A stretch of 64,000 bases of DNA from Planctomycetota bacterium. GTDB taxonomy: Bacteria > Planctomycetota > UBA1135 > UBA2386. The stretch is taken from assembly GCA_016713175.1 (NCBI GenBank), contig JADJPQ010000003.1, forward strand, positions 372,001 to 436,000, in the 5' to 3' direction. Made by a program: the position numbers and the translations under genes. The notes beneath the pieces were generated by a model. The model worked only from the letters and a program-made list of their open reading frames with translations. It ran no database searches and was not told where the DNA came from. Below are positions 55,317 to 64,000 of this stretch, one piece after another (the stretch's first letter is position 1; every line of letters starts with the position of its first letter).

Positions 55317-55766
55317 GTGCCCGCCGCCCATTGCCCAGCGCTGACGACCGATCTGCTGTCCGGACACGAACTGACCTTCGCGGTCCGCCTGCTCGAAGCC
55401 CTCCTCGCCGGCGTGGTGATCGGCAGCGAACGCGAACTGCGCGACAAGCCCGCCGGCATCAGCACGCATTGCCTGGTGATCGGCGGCGCCATGGTGTTCG
55501 CGTTCCTGTCGCAGACCATCGAGGCCGAGAACTCGGCGCGCATGGCCGCCCAGATCGTGTCCGGCGTCGGCTTCCTCGGCGCCGGCATCATCCTGCGGCG
55601 CGACGACGGCAGCGTCGCCAACCTGACCACGGCGGCCAGTGTCTGGCAGGCCGCGGCCGTCGGCATGCTGATCGGTTTCGGCTTCCATCTGCTGGCGGCG
55701 ATGGCGACCGCATACTCGGTGATCGTGCCGCGAATCCCGCACCTGCGGCACCGCGGCGACCGCTGA
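55317..55766 (+). CDS. MgtC/SapB-family membrane protein
   Basis: A 149-residue membrane protein with about four helices. The MgtC/SapB signature is present: LEALLAGVVIGSERELRDKPAGISTHCLVIGGAM, then RMAAQIVSGVGFLGAGIILRRD, then VANLTTAASVWQAAAVGMLIGFG. The C-terminal ACT-like cytoplasmic domain of full-length MgtC is absent, as in SapB-type proteins. MgtC proteins are linked to survival at low magnesium and to F-type ATPase modulation in pathogens; the role in free-living bacteria is unclear. The GTG start lies 22 bases after the prepilin-like stop. It converges with the cytochrome gene, with 9 bases between the stops. Confidence 0.9.
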   Translation: MPAAHCPALTTDLLSGHELTFAVRLLEALLAGVVIGSERELRDKPAGISTHCLVIGGAMVFAFLSQTIEAENSARMAAQIVSGVGFLGAGIILRRDDGSVANLTTAASVWQAAAVGMLIGFGFHLLAAMATAYSVIVPRIPHLRHRGDR

Positions 55767-55775
55767 GTCGACCGA

Positions 55776-57842
55776 TCAGCGCAACGTCCGGAACCAGTGC
55801 CAGATGGCGTTGAACTGCTGCGCGCCGTCGCCGCCGAACACATCGGTGAACGCCGTGCGCCCCTTGGCGTCGGCGAACCGCGGCATGCGCGAATCGGGAT
55901 CGATCCGCGGCGGGTCCATCATCCAGCGCAGGAAGTACTCCTTGCGCAGCCGTTCGGCGGCGATGGCGAAGTTGATGCCCTGCCGTTCGAACACCTGCAC
56001 CGGCGGCGTCGCACCGACGCCGTGGCATTGCACGCAGTTGAAGCCCTCGCCCATCTTGACCAGCTTGCTGCCGGCCGGCACCAGATTGGCATCCGGCGGT
56101 TCCAACGGTTCGTCCTGCGGGCCGTAGCCCTGTTCGCGGATCAGGCCGGCGACGATCGCGGCGCCGTGTTGCGGGAACGCCGGCATCCGCGCATGCAGCC
56201 AGGGCCGCGGCGAACTGCCTTTGCCGGTGACGAACTTCGCGAGCCACGACGGCTGCAGCTTGGCACCGACCCACGTCAGCGCCGGCAGACCTTGGGCGAC
56301 CGGATCGCGATCGGGCAGCCTGGGCTCGGTGCCCTGGTCGAGCACGTTGGCCCACGCCGACGGCTCGCTGTCGAGCGCATGGCACGACGTGCAGCGGGCG
56401 GCGCGGACGTTGCGGGCCGCGAAGTCGAGTGGCGACCGCCGCTGGGTGACCGTCTCGGCCACCGGCACGAACGCGCGCAGCGCGGCGACCTCGTCTGCCG
56501 TCAGCGCGTGATCGGGCGCTGCGGCGCTGGCCGCCAGGCAGCCGCGATCGGCGTGCAGATTGCGCAGGTCGGCATGCCGCTGCTCCTTCGCCGGCGCGTC
56601 GACGGTGTGGCAGGCGCCGCAGTCGTGTCGCTGCAGCAGCTTCTTGCCGTTCGCCGGATCGCCCTGCACGGCCGGCAGCGCCGCCACCGTGTCCTGCAGC
56701 AGGAACGCCGCCAGCGCCCGCGCATCGTCCGGCGACAACTTGAAGTCGGGCATCTTGATGTGCGGATAGTCACGCCGCGGATCCTTCAAGAACTCCACCA
56801 GCGCGGCCGGTCGCCACTTCTGCGGCACGAAGTGCAGCGGCAACCGGTCGCCGATCGCACGATCGGCCGGATCGCCGTTCGGCGGCACATGGCAGGCGAT
56901 GCAGCCGAGCTGCACGAACCGTTCGGCACCGGTCTCGGCCTCGGCCGCGGTCAGGTTCGGGTCGCCGAGCGGCGTGCCGAGCCCGCCCAGATGCACCGCC
57001 AGATCGGCGATCTCCTGTGGCGTCAGCCGCATCTTCGGCATGTGCGCATCCGGTCGGATCGCGCGCGGGTCCCGCAACCACGCCGCGATCCAGGCCGCCT
57101 GCAACCGCGTGCCCGGCGAACGCAGATCGGGTCCCGGATTGTCGAGCTCGCCGTAGGCAGTCTCGCCCAACGGCCCCTGGGGCTGATGGCAACGCGCGCA
57201 GCGGCGGTCGACGAACAGCTGCTGGCCATGACGCAATGCCGCCGACCTGGCGACTTCGGCATCGTCGGCCGGCGACGACCACAGTTCGGGCGGCACCGGC
57301 TCGAATGCGAACATCTCGCTCGACCACGACACGCGCAGCTGGGCCTCGCCGACCGCCGAACTCTCGATCACGCAGACGACGTCGTTGTCGCCTTTCTTCA
57401 ACCGCACCGTCTCCGCGGTCTCGATCGGCTTGTTGGGCCGCAGTTGCCCTTCGAGCACCTTCTCGCCGTTGACCGTCAGCCGCACGGCGCCACGCCCGGC
57501 GATCCTGAACTTGCAGCGTTCGCGCGCCGGCATCGGCAGGATCCCGGTGAACGTCGCCGAGAACATGCCCGGCGACAGCATCGGTGTCGGCGATTCGCCG
57601 CGCTGCACGTCGAGCGCCAGCAGCCGGGCCCGCGTCGACCAGGCGCCTTCCTTCTTGCGGGTCTCCGCGTCCAGCGACTCGTAGCGTACGATCAGTCCGC
57701 GCGCCCGGGGCTGCTGCGCGGTCGGCGCCCCGCCAGCGGCCGTGCCCGCAGTGCCCGGCGCCGGGTCCTGCCGCCAACCGAGCAACGACGCGGTCAGCAC
57801 CGCGACCATCCCGACGCCCACCAACCTGGCTGTCGACCGCAT
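55776..57842 (-). CDS. Secreted pentahaem c-type cytochrome with PA14-like N-terminal region
   Basis: A 688-residue secreted protein. The N-terminal signal or anchor is LVGVGMVAVLTASLLGW. Residues about 48-180 form a beta-rich PA14/carbohydrate-binding-like region (FSATFTGILPMPARERCKFRI, AVRLTVNGEKVLEGQ). Five c-type haem sites follow: CARCH (215), CIACH (314), CGACH (408), CTSCH (484) and CVQCH (603). Methionines in MPKMRLT, MPDFKLS, MPAFP and MPRF are likely axial ligands. It resembles the PVC-type multi-domain cytochromes linked to oxidative sugar or polymer breakdown. The DUF6797-type gene upstream ends 3 bases before this start, so the two are co-transcribed. Confidence 0.88.
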   Translation of the reverse strand: MRSTARLVGVGMVAVLTASLLGWRQDPAPGTAGTAAGGAPTAQQPRARGLIVRYESLDAETRKKEGAWSTRARLLALDVQRGESPTPMLSPGMFSATFTGILPMPARERCKFRIAGRGAVRLTVNGEKVLEGQLRPNKPIETAETVRLKKGDNDVVCVIESSAVGEAQLRVSWSSEMFAFEPVPPELWSSPADDAEVARSAALRHGQQLFVDRRCARCHQPQGPLGETAYGELDNPGPDLRSPGTRLQAAWIAAWLRDPRAIRPDAHMPKMRLTPQEIADLAVHLGGLGTPLGDPNLTAAEAETGAERFVQLGCIACHVPPNGDPADRAIGDRLPLHFVPQKWRPAALVEFLKDPRRDYPHIKMPDFKLSPDDARALAAFLLQDTVAALPAVQGDPANGKKLLQRHDCGACHTVDAPAKEQRHADLRNLHADRGCLAASAAAPDHALTADEVAALRAFVPVAETVTQRRSPLDFAARNVRAARCTSCHALDSEPSAWANVLDQGTEPRLPDRDPVAQGLPALTWVGAKLQPSWLAKFVTGKGSSPRPWLHARMPAFPQHGAAIVAGLIREQGYGPQDEPLEPPDANLVPAGSKLVKMGEGFNCVQCHGVGATPPVQVFERQGINFAIAAERLRKEYFLRWMMDPPRIDPDSRMPRFADAKGRTAFTDVFGGDGAQQFNAIWHWFRTLR

Positions 57843-57845
57843 CGC

Positions 57846-60833
57846 CTACTTCTCCTGCGCGGCCGGGAAACCCTGGTCCGCCGCCAGCTTGTGGATCGAG
57901 TTGTGCAGTTCGCCGCGTGCGCGCTTGCCGCCGGCGAGATCGACATCCCAGGTGATCTTCATCTGGTTCACCGGCTGCATGCCGGGAATGGCGAGGAACA
58001 CCGTGCGCTTGTCCGGCGACAGCTTCGCCGAGGTGATCGGCAGCGGATCGCGATTCGGCTTGCCCTGCTCGACCCGCCGCTCGGGATGCAGGATCGACAG
58101 CTCCGGCGAGCCATAATTCGGCGAATAGAGGTAGTTCCAGATCTCGACGCCGTAGTTGGCCGGGTCCTCGCCGGACTCGCGCTCGAGCGGCTCGAGGAAC
58201 GTCAGGTAGACGCCCTTGTCGGTCGTCTTCAGCGCCGTCGGCATCTTGACGGTCTGGCCGGTCCAGCGGATCCGGTGCAGGCAGCCTTCGCGCGCGGCGC
58301 TGGTCTGCCAGCCCTGGAAGCCCGTCAGCCACAACTGGCCATCGCGCGGATGGAACCGCGCCCGCATCGCGCTCGACGCGAAGTTGCACGGGAAGCGCAC
58401 GACGCCGCCCTGCACGATGCCGTCGACCTCCTCCTTCAGCACGAGGTACAGACTGCAGGTGCCATACGACAGATGCAGCAAGCGCCCCGCGAACGGGCCC
58501 CAGCGATCGCTGGTGACCCAGGTCTGCCCGCCGCTGCTGTTGTCGACCTCCATCGGCATCCAGCACAGCGGCAGGTCCGGCTGGTCGGGCACCGGCTGGC
58601 GATGCGCAAGGTCCTTGACGCCGGCATAGAACCCGGGCTTCGTGATCCAGTTCAGCCGGCAGCGCGGCATGAACGTGCCTTCGTTGTCGCCGCTGGTGAT
58701 CACGCCATCCGGACCGACGCCGATGCCGTTCGGCGCCCGCAGCCCGGTCGCGATCACGTCGAGCCTCTGGCCGTCCTTGCCGATCTTCAGGATCGTGCCG
58801 TGGTGCGGCACCACCTTCATGAAGCCGCGGCCACCCGGATTCACCGGCCCGCCCTTGCTGACATAGAAGTTGCCGGCGGCATCCGTCTGCAGGTCGAACG
58901 CGAACTCGTGGAACGCGTTGGTGATGTAGACGTCGTGATTGAAGCACTCGTAGAAATCGGCCTCGCCGTCGCCGTTGCCGTCGTGCAGCCGCGTGATGCC
59001 ATCGCGACCGTGCACGTAGATCGTGCCGTCGACGATGCGCAGACCGAGCGGGTCGTGCAGGCCGGTGGCGAAGCGCTGCCAGCTGACGTTCTTCAGGTCG
59101 TCGTCGAGCCCCGACACGATCCAGACGTCGCCGTTCCAGGTCGAGATCGCGGCGCGGCCATCGGCGAAGAAGTCGAGCGCGGCGGTGCGCATCCGCGAGC
59201 CGTAGCGGTTCTCGAACGGCACCTCGACGGTGTCGACGGCCCAGGCTTCGTCTGCCGCGCCGCGCTGGCCCTTGCCGGCGATCGGCGCCCCCCAGCGACC
59301 GGGTGCGGCCTGGGTCAGCGGCGCCAGTTCGATCGGCGGCGCGCTGCGGCCGGCGTGGTGGCCGAGGGCCGCGAACTGCGCCTGATTGCCGCCGCTGAGC
59401 ACCAGTTTGGCGCGCACGGTGCGATCGTGGGCCGGCACGCGCAGCAACATCCGGGAGCCGCGCACCACGAGTTCGACGGTTCCCGGTTCGGCCTTGGCGA
59501 CGCACGCCGCGTGCACCGGTTCGCGTCCGGTCGCATCGATCGGCGCGCGGAACCGGTCGGCCCAGACATCGACCTCGCTGAAGAACGCGTTGCCGCTGCG
59601 CACGACGAACAGCAGGTGCCGGAAGCGCCCGAGCCCATCGGCCTTGGCGATGCTGACGCCGTGCTTGTCGCCCTGCCCGAGCGAGTTGCTGTTGACCCCG
59701 GCGATCTTGCGCCAGCCGGCCGCTGCCGGATCCTTGGCATCCGCCGCCGGCGCCACTTCGGCATCGCTGCCGAACAGATCGTACTGCTGCACCGAGCGAT
59801 GGCCCTGATGCCAGGCGAACGTCGACACGCGCGACACCTCGACGACCTTCCGCAGGTCCACCAGCCAACGCCCGTCATCGCGATCGTCGCCATCACCCGG
59901 CAACTTGTCGAACCACTGACTGTTCTTCCAGTCGTCATCGGATAGCGCGGCCTTGCCGTCCTGCAGCTTCGGCAACAGCAGCGCCCCCGGCGGATCCGTC
60001 ACGCCAGCGGTCGCCTTCGGGGCATCGTGCGCGCGCGCAAACCCGGGCACGAACGCAATCGTCGCACCGGTCCCCGACTTGCCGTCGAGGTAATCCTGGG
60101 TCGACGGCCCGCCCATCGCCAGCCGATCCCACCCGGTCGTGCTGATGTCGAGTTCGACCAGTTCCGGCGCGGCCACCTGCCATTGCAGCGCCGCGATCGC
60201 CGCCGTCGGACCGGCACCGACGAACTCACCGCCGGCCTCGAGCGAACCCGGCTGCGCGCCCTCCGGCGCATCGAGCACCACCAGCCACTGTTCGCGAGCC
60301 GACGGCCCCAGCTCGAGCGTGCGGCTCAGGAACTGCCCGTTCTGCGGCCCTTCGGCGGCGTAGTGCTCGAGCACCTCCATGTCGTCGACGCGGTAGCCGA
60401 CGACGACCTTGTCGCCGTGCAGCCACAGGCCCTTGTAGGCGCCCCACTCCTTCGGCAACGGCCCGTACGGGATTGCGCGCGGATCGGCGAAGTCGCCGGC
60501 CTTGGCCCAGCCCGGTCCGAACTTCACTTCCGCGATCTTGCGCCCGCGCAACCGCGGCATCGGCCCGTGCGCGCCGTCGTAGGCCGTGCCGCGCAGATGC
60601 AGGAAGCCATCGGTCCACGCCGCCGACAGGCGCAGCAGTTCGGTGTCGAACGCGACGGCCCCGGCGGCGCCCAGCTTCACCACCACGCCCTTGTAGGTGA
60701 ACTCGCTCTGGTCGCGACCATCGAAGGTCGTCATCAGGTACGGGCCGTAGTCCATCGAGTACGGCCAGTCCTTGCCTTGACCGAGCAGGGCGATGGCGAG
60801 CAGCGGGAACGACGCGAGGCTCTTTGGGTTCAT
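57846..60833 (-). CDS. Giant secreted DUF6797-type protein with quinoprotein-like propeller
   Basis: A 995-residue secreted protein. The signal peptide is MNPKSLASFPLLAIALLGQG. The N-terminal 300 residues (WPYSMDYGPYLMTTFDGRDQSEFTYKGVVV; GLWLHGDKVVVGYRVDD) match the DUF6797 type common in PVC bacteria. The C-terminal half is propeller-like, as in PQQ/glucose-sorbosone dehydrogenases: ALDFFADGRAAISTWNGDVW, GRDGITRLHDGNGDGEADFYE, FVSKGGPVNPGGRGF-like text and GLRAPNGIGVGPDGVITSGDNEG. No haem site is present; the partner pentahaem cytochrome 3 bases downstream would take the electrons. A secreted sugar- or polymer-oxidising system is likely, but the substrate is unknown. Confidence 0.85.
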   Translation of the reverse strand: MNPKSLASFPLLAIALLGQGKDWPYSMDYGPYLMTTFDGRDQSEFTYKGVVVKLGAAGAVAFDTELLRLSAAWTDGFLHLRGTAYDGAHGPMPRLRGRKIAEVKFGPGWAKAGDFADPRAIPYGPLPKEWGAYKGLWLHGDKVVVGYRVDDMEVLEHYAAEGPQNGQFLSRTLELGPSAREQWLVVLDAPEGAQPGSLEAGGEFVGAGPTAAIAALQWQVAAPELVELDISTTGWDRLAMGGPSTQDYLDGKSGTGATIAFVPGFARAHDAPKATAGVTDPPGALLLPKLQDGKAALSDDDWKNSQWFDKLPGDGDDRDDGRWLVDLRKVVEVSRVSTFAWHQGHRSVQQYDLFGSDAEVAPAADAKDPAAAGWRKIAGVNSNSLGQGDKHGVSIAKADGLGRFRHLLFVVRSGNAFFSEVDVWADRFRAPIDATGREPVHAACVAKAEPGTVELVVRGSRMLLRVPAHDRTVRAKLVLSGGNQAQFAALGHHAGRSAPPIELAPLTQAAPGRWGAPIAGKGQRGAADEAWAVDTVEVPFENRYGSRMRTAALDFFADGRAAISTWNGDVWIVSGLDDDLKNVSWQRFATGLHDPLGLRIVDGTIYVHGRDGITRLHDGNGDGEADFYECFNHDVYITNAFHEFAFDLQTDAAGNFYVSKGGPVNPGGRGFMKVVPHHGTILKIGKDGQRLDVIATGLRAPNGIGVGPDGVITSGDNEGTFMPRCRLNWITKPGFYAGVKDLAHRQPVPDQPDLPLCWMPMEVDNSSGGQTWVTSDRWGPFAGRLLHLSYGTCSLYLVLKEEVDGIVQGGVVRFPCNFASSAMRARFHPRDGQLWLTGFQGWQTSAAREGCLHRIRWTGQTVKMPTALKTTDKGVYLTFLEPLERESGEDPANYGVEIWNYLYSPNYGSPELSILHPERRVEQGKPNRDPLPITSAKLSPDKRTVFLAIPGMQPVNQMKITWDVDLAGGKRARGELHNSIHKLAADQGFPAAQEK

Positions 60834-60991
60834 GCGGAGGGGGTCGCGGATCTTACGGAGGGGGAGCCGGTGATGACGCCAGGGTTTTGCAACCATGCGG
60901 TCGGACGAATGGCGCGATCCGGAGGCTCTTGCAGAGCGGCGCCGCCTGACGCTCCGCATCGACTGGCCGACGAACGTCCGGCGGGCCCGGT

Positions 60992-61657
60992 TCAGACACA
61001 GCCGGTCCAGATCGTCCGCCGCGGCCCCTTGTGGCCGCGCGCACGCACATCGTGCTGCGTCACCCGGAAGCCGGCGTCGCGCAGCCGCCGCGCGAAGTGC
61101 GTGTCCGGGCCCGACGACCACAGCGCGAACACGCCACCCGGTCGCAACGCCTTCGCCACCCGCGTCAGACCGCGGCGGTCGTAGAGGCCGACATTGGCGC
61201 CGCGGACCAGCCCTTCGGGCCCATTGTCGACATCGAGCAGGATCACATCGAACGCCCGACCAGCAGTGGCGATCCGCGCCCCGACATCACCTTCGTGAAC
61301 GACGACACGCGCATCGCGCAGCGGATGGCCGGCGCACTCGCCGAGCAACTGACGATTCCAGGCGATGACCTCCGGCACCAGTTCGGCGACCTCGACGCGC
61401 GCTGCCGGACCGACCAGCGCCAGCACACGCGCCAGCGTGAACCCCATGCCGAGACCGCCGATCAGCACGTTCGCCGCCGGCGCTTTGCGCGCCGCCAACG
61501 CCAGTTCGGCCAACTGCTCTTCAGAACCGTGCACCCGCGTGCTCATCAGTTCGAGGCGACCCAGCCGCAGCGTGTAGTCGCCGTCGTGGCGCCAGAGCTG
61601 CAGTTCTTCGGTCCCACCGGGGATCCTGGCGGTGGCGATGCGTTCGCGCGGCTTCAT
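60992..61657 (-). CDS. Spermidine-synthase-like methyltransferase-fold protein
   Basis: A 221-residue Rossmann-fold protein of the spermidine synthase / class I methyltransferase type. The N-terminal beta-region is RIATARIPGGTEELQLWRHDGDYTLRLGRLELMSTRVHGSEEQLAEL. The nucleotide-binding motif is NVLIGGLGMGFTLARVL, followed by the acidic end of strand 2 (VEVAELVPEVIAWNR). A further acidic motif is FDVILLDVDNGPEG. The residues needed for polyamine transfer are not evident, so it may act as a generic methyltransferase or unknown aminopropyltransferase. The ATG at 61657 is preferred because upstream in-frame sequence is Arg/Pro-rich. Confidence 0.82.
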   Translation of the reverse strand: MKPRERIATARIPGGTEELQLWRHDGDYTLRLGRLELMSTRVHGSEEQLAELALAARKAPAANVLIGGLGMGFTLARVLALVGPAARVEVAELVPEVIAWNRQLLGECAGHPLRDARVVVHEGDVGARIATAGRAFDVILLDVDNGPEGLVRGANVGLYDRRGLTRVAKALRPGGVFALWSSGPDTHFARRLRDAGFRVTQHDVRARGHKGPRRTIWTGCV

Positions 61658-61731
61658 CCACGCGGACGCTACGCGGTCGGCACTGGTTCTGGCACATCGT
61701 TTCGGCCGCGAATGCCGCGACCGGTCATCGC

Positions 61732-63897
61732 CTACTCGAGCACGAGCCGCAGCGCGCTCGACAGCTCGACCTGGAACGTCGCGCAGGCCCCGGTCGATGA
61801 CAGGGTCAACCACTGTTCGAACTGCACGAGGCCGCGCAGCGCCGGGTTGTTCGGGATCGCCGAACGGACCACGGCGTTGCCCTCGAAATCGGTCGTCACG
61901 AACAACGCCACGGCGCCGGCGAGCGCCGGCACCCGCGTGCAGGAGCCGCACACGTCCGATTCCTGCCCCAGCGACTGCAGCAGGAAAGCCGGGGTATTCG
62001 GTCTGGCCCCGCGCAACCGATGCGCGAAATCCGGATTGGGAACGCGGAGGCACGTGGCGTGGGCGACACCGCCAAGGCCGCAACCGTTGGCGACGGTCGT
62101 CGCCGTGCCATCGGCGGAGCGCCAGAACCTGGCGATGATGTCGCTGTTGTTCGGATTGCTCGCCTGTGGCGCGTTCCAGACCAGCAGGGCATCGTCGGCC
62201 GGGCCCCCGCCGGCAGCGGCGGCGCAGCCGGTGCCCGGCGAATTGAAGTCGCTCGGCCCGAGCAGGAACGTTCCCTCACAGCCGGTGCAACTGAAGGGGT
62301 CGATCGACCGCACCTGTGCGGTGTTCCCGGCGTTGCTCTGCCACCAGGCGACCAGCGCCGAACCGCCGGTCCACAGCACCGACGGCACCCGATCGTCGAC
62401 GGCTGGCGCATTGGCGATCGGCGCGATCGGCCCGGCGACCAGACCGCCCACGCCACCGGCGAATTCCACCCGCCGCGCGACGATCTGCCGTTGTTGCCCC
62501 AACGCGTCGTCATCCCAGGCCGCGACGAACGTGCTGCCATCGCCGTCGACCGCTGGCGTGCGCGCGAGCATGCCGCCGGGACCCAACGGCAGCGGCGAAG
62601 TGATCGGGGTACCGGCGAGGTCGACGACGATCAGCCATGGCGAAGTCGTCCCGGTTCCGCGCTGGTAGGCAAGCGCAAAACGGCGAGTACCGCCGCCGCC
62701 CTTGCTGATGCGGGGCGCGCCCGCGCCGACACCGGTCTCGAAGGTCCGGATGGCACCGACGGTCAGGCTCAGGTTGCGTTGGACGGTGATCGCGGTCGCC
62801 TGCAGTGCGTCCAGGCCGGTGGCGCGCCAGACACACACCGCGGCGCCAGGGACCACGGTCGGCGTCTCGACCGAGTCGCCGCCGACGGTGGCCGCCTGGG
62901 CGTTCACCGTGCTGACGCCGAACTGCGCGGACACGGTGCCGGCGGTGCTGACGCCGCGAGCGACTATGGCGGTGGCCAGGCCCGACGTGTAGACCACGAC
63001 GAAGGCACTGCGCGGGTTGACGTTGGCCACGTCGGGCTGGTGCTCGACGGTCGCCGCCGCAACGGCGATGGGGATGCGCGTGCCGACCAGCGAGCCCGCG
63101 CGACTGATCACCTGTCCATACACGTCGACATCGGTCAGTGAGAACACCCCCTGCCAGACCACCAGGTAACTGTCGGTGGTCGCATCGAAGGCGGCGCGCG
63201 GCTGTACGTCGATCGGTTGCGTCAACAGGCCCAGGGTGAAAGCCGAGCCGATCAGGGGGTCGAGCACGAACGGCAGCGCGGCGCGGTCGACGAAGGCCGC
63301 CGGCAGCGACAGTTCGATCCGATCGCCGTCGACTTGCAGCGTGCCGTCGACGCGCTCGCCGTTGGCGTCGATGCCGACGACCCGCGTCATGTGGAAGCCG
63401 CCGACACCCGGCTGCTCGAAGCGCAACCCTTCGGGTTCTTCGGTGATCGTCAGGTCCGTGTGCAAGCGGCCGCGCACCACCAGATCGCCGCTCCCGGCGG
63501 GCCGTTTGATGAACAGGAAACTCCAGGCCATGTCGGTGACCCCGACGTCGCACCGTTCGGTGGCGACGCCACGGTCGTACTCCACTCTCGTTCCCGAGGA
63601 CGTCGGCGCCACGGCAGGGCAATTCGCCATCGAATCGGCGCGGCCGATCGACGTGACCCCGATCGTCATCGTCGCATTGCGGACCGCAGCACGACCGAGC
63701 GCCGCCGTGAACTCGAACCCGTCGGCGCCAAGGCGGACCTTGTAGCGCGGCGCAAAGCCACCCAGTTCGCCGTCGACCCTGGCAACGGTGGCCGTCTGGT
63801 TCAGCGCCAGCAGGTCCTGCTGCACCTGCTGCGCCGTCACGGTCGTCACGACAGAGAGGAGCGGCATGAGCCGCGGGAGGAGCCGGAGTGGTACCAT
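61732..63897 (-). CDS. Large secreted protein of unknown function with cysteine-rich C-terminal region
   Basis: A 721-residue secreted protein. The signal peptide ends at SVVTTVTAQ. About residues 30-220 form a beta-rich domain (YKVRLGADGFEFTAALGRAAVRNATMTIGV). About 220-530 contain repeated blade-like units such as SYLVVWQGVFSLTDVDVYGQVI, AVCVWRATGLDA and FVAAWDDDALGQQRQIVARRV, suggesting a propeller. The C-terminal 150 residues include cysteine pairs (CTGCEG, CGSC) and IPNNPALRGLVQFEQWLTL, a version of the shared C-terminal module. No catalytic motif is recognised. The start at 63897 is ATG directly before a hydrophobic leader. Confidence 0.78.
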   Translation of the reverse strand: MVPLRLLPRLMPLLSVVTTVTAQQVQQDLLALNQTATVARVDGELGGFAPRYKVRLGADGFEFTAALGRAAVRNATMTIGVTSIGRADSMANCPAVAPTSSGTRVEYDRGVATERCDVGVTDMAWSFLFIKRPAGSGDLVVRGRLHTDLTITEEPEGLRFEQPGVGGFHMTRVVGIDANGERVDGTLQVDGDRIELSLPAAFVDRAALPFVLDPLIGSAFTLGLLTQPIDVQPRAAFDATTDSYLVVWQGVFSLTDVDVYGQVISRAGSLVGTRIPIAVAAATVEHQPDVANVNPRSAFVVVYTSGLATAIVARGVSTAGTVSAQFGVSTVNAQAATVGGDSVETPTVVPGAAVCVWRATGLDALQATAITVQRNLSLTVGAIRTFETGVGAGAPRISKGGGGTRRFALAYQRGTGTTSPWLIVVDLAGTPITSPLPLGPGGMLARTPAVDGDGSTFVAAWDDDALGQQRQIVARRVEFAGGVGGLVAGPIAPIANAPAVDDRVPSVLWTGGSALVAWWQSNAGNTAQVRSIDPFSCTGCEGTFLLGPSDFNSPGTGCAAAAGGGPADDALLVWNAPQASNPNNSDIIARFWRSADGTATTVANGCGLGGVAHATCLRVPNPDFAHRLRGARPNTPAFLLQSLGQESDVCGSCTRVPALAGAVALFVTTDFEGNAVVRSAIPNNPALRGLVQFEQWLTLSSTGACATFQVELSSALRLVLE

Positions 63898-64000
63898 GGC
63901 GATGGGCCTGCTGGAGGACGGAACGCAGCGCCACCAACGGCGTGGGTTGCCGTTCGTGACGGTCGCGACGCGAAACCCGGCGGTCCTATCCGTCGAGCCG
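63898..64000. other. Non-coding end of window
   Basis: The last 103 bases lie upstream of the leftward secreted-protein gene. No start codon with a convincing open frame, no terminator and no repeat was seen here. The region may hold the promoter of that gene. Confidence 0.4.

Noticed and set aside
60895..61000. A short plus-strand frame starting MRSDEWRD
   Set aside because: It reads straight into the antisense of the methyltransferase gene and has no independent support.

Overview
The window is high-GC DNA (about two thirds G+C by eye) that is almost entirely coding, with many 4-base start/stop overlaps. The gene content points to Planctomycetota or a close PVC-group relative. There are three large membrane Ser/Thr kinases of the planctomycete layout, two ECF sigma factors next to kinases, secreted repeat proteins that share a C-terminal module, and a multihaem cytochrome beside a giant DUF6797-type protein. 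This assignment is inference from gene families; there is no rRNA or other marker gene here. No tRNA, rRNA, CRISPR array, prophage or insertion sequence was seen.

Layout. (1) 1-764: 3' part of a class V aminotransferase. (2) 814-9518: a nitrous oxide reduction locus. Read leftwards it is a haem c lipoprotein, clade II-type nosZ, nosD, nosF, nosL, nosY, a membrane protein and a ModA-like binding lipoprotein. Divergent from it are a fasciclin lipoprotein and a three-cysteine Rrf2 regulator. A near-perfect 18-bp palindrome lies in the shared promoter region. (3) 9512-11635: a DUF4143-type ATPase preceded by a tandem 32-bp repeat, then a PhnD-like binding protein. (4) 11783-20705: a signalling and surface block with a secreted propeller-like protein, a TPR Ser/Thr kinase divergent from an ECF sigma factor, and two large repeat proteins with 7 and 14 repeats. 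(5) 20856-27356: a TetR regulator translationally coupled to a tripartite RND efflux system. (6) 27389-29816: small secreted proteins and a D-amino-acid-oxidase-like flavoprotein. (7) 29934-34764: an overlapping YfiR / hybrid histidine kinase / TonB receptor operon.

(8) 34771-40445: a secreted cutinase-like hydrolase, and an amidohydrolase operon in which one of three domains keeps its metal ligands. (9) 40461-48294: a double-DUF4394 secreted protein, a tiny YjfB-like protein, and a probable operon of a PPC-domain secreted protein, a WD40 Ser/Thr kinase and an ECF sigma factor. (10) 48350-55766: a HAD phosphatase, a PAS histidine kinase, a third Ser/Thr kinase carrying a formylglycine-generating-enzyme-like domain, a prepilin-like protein and an MgtC-like membrane protein. 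(11) 55776-63897: a pentahaem cytochrome with a DUF6797-type partner, a spermidine-synthase-like methyltransferase and another secreted protein.

Biologically, the nos locus implies respiratory N2O reduction under redox or NO-responsive control. Much of the rest is cell-envelope sensing and export: kinase/sigma pairs, a YfiR/TonB sensing unit, an efflux pump, and at least seven secreted proteins with related C-terminal regions.
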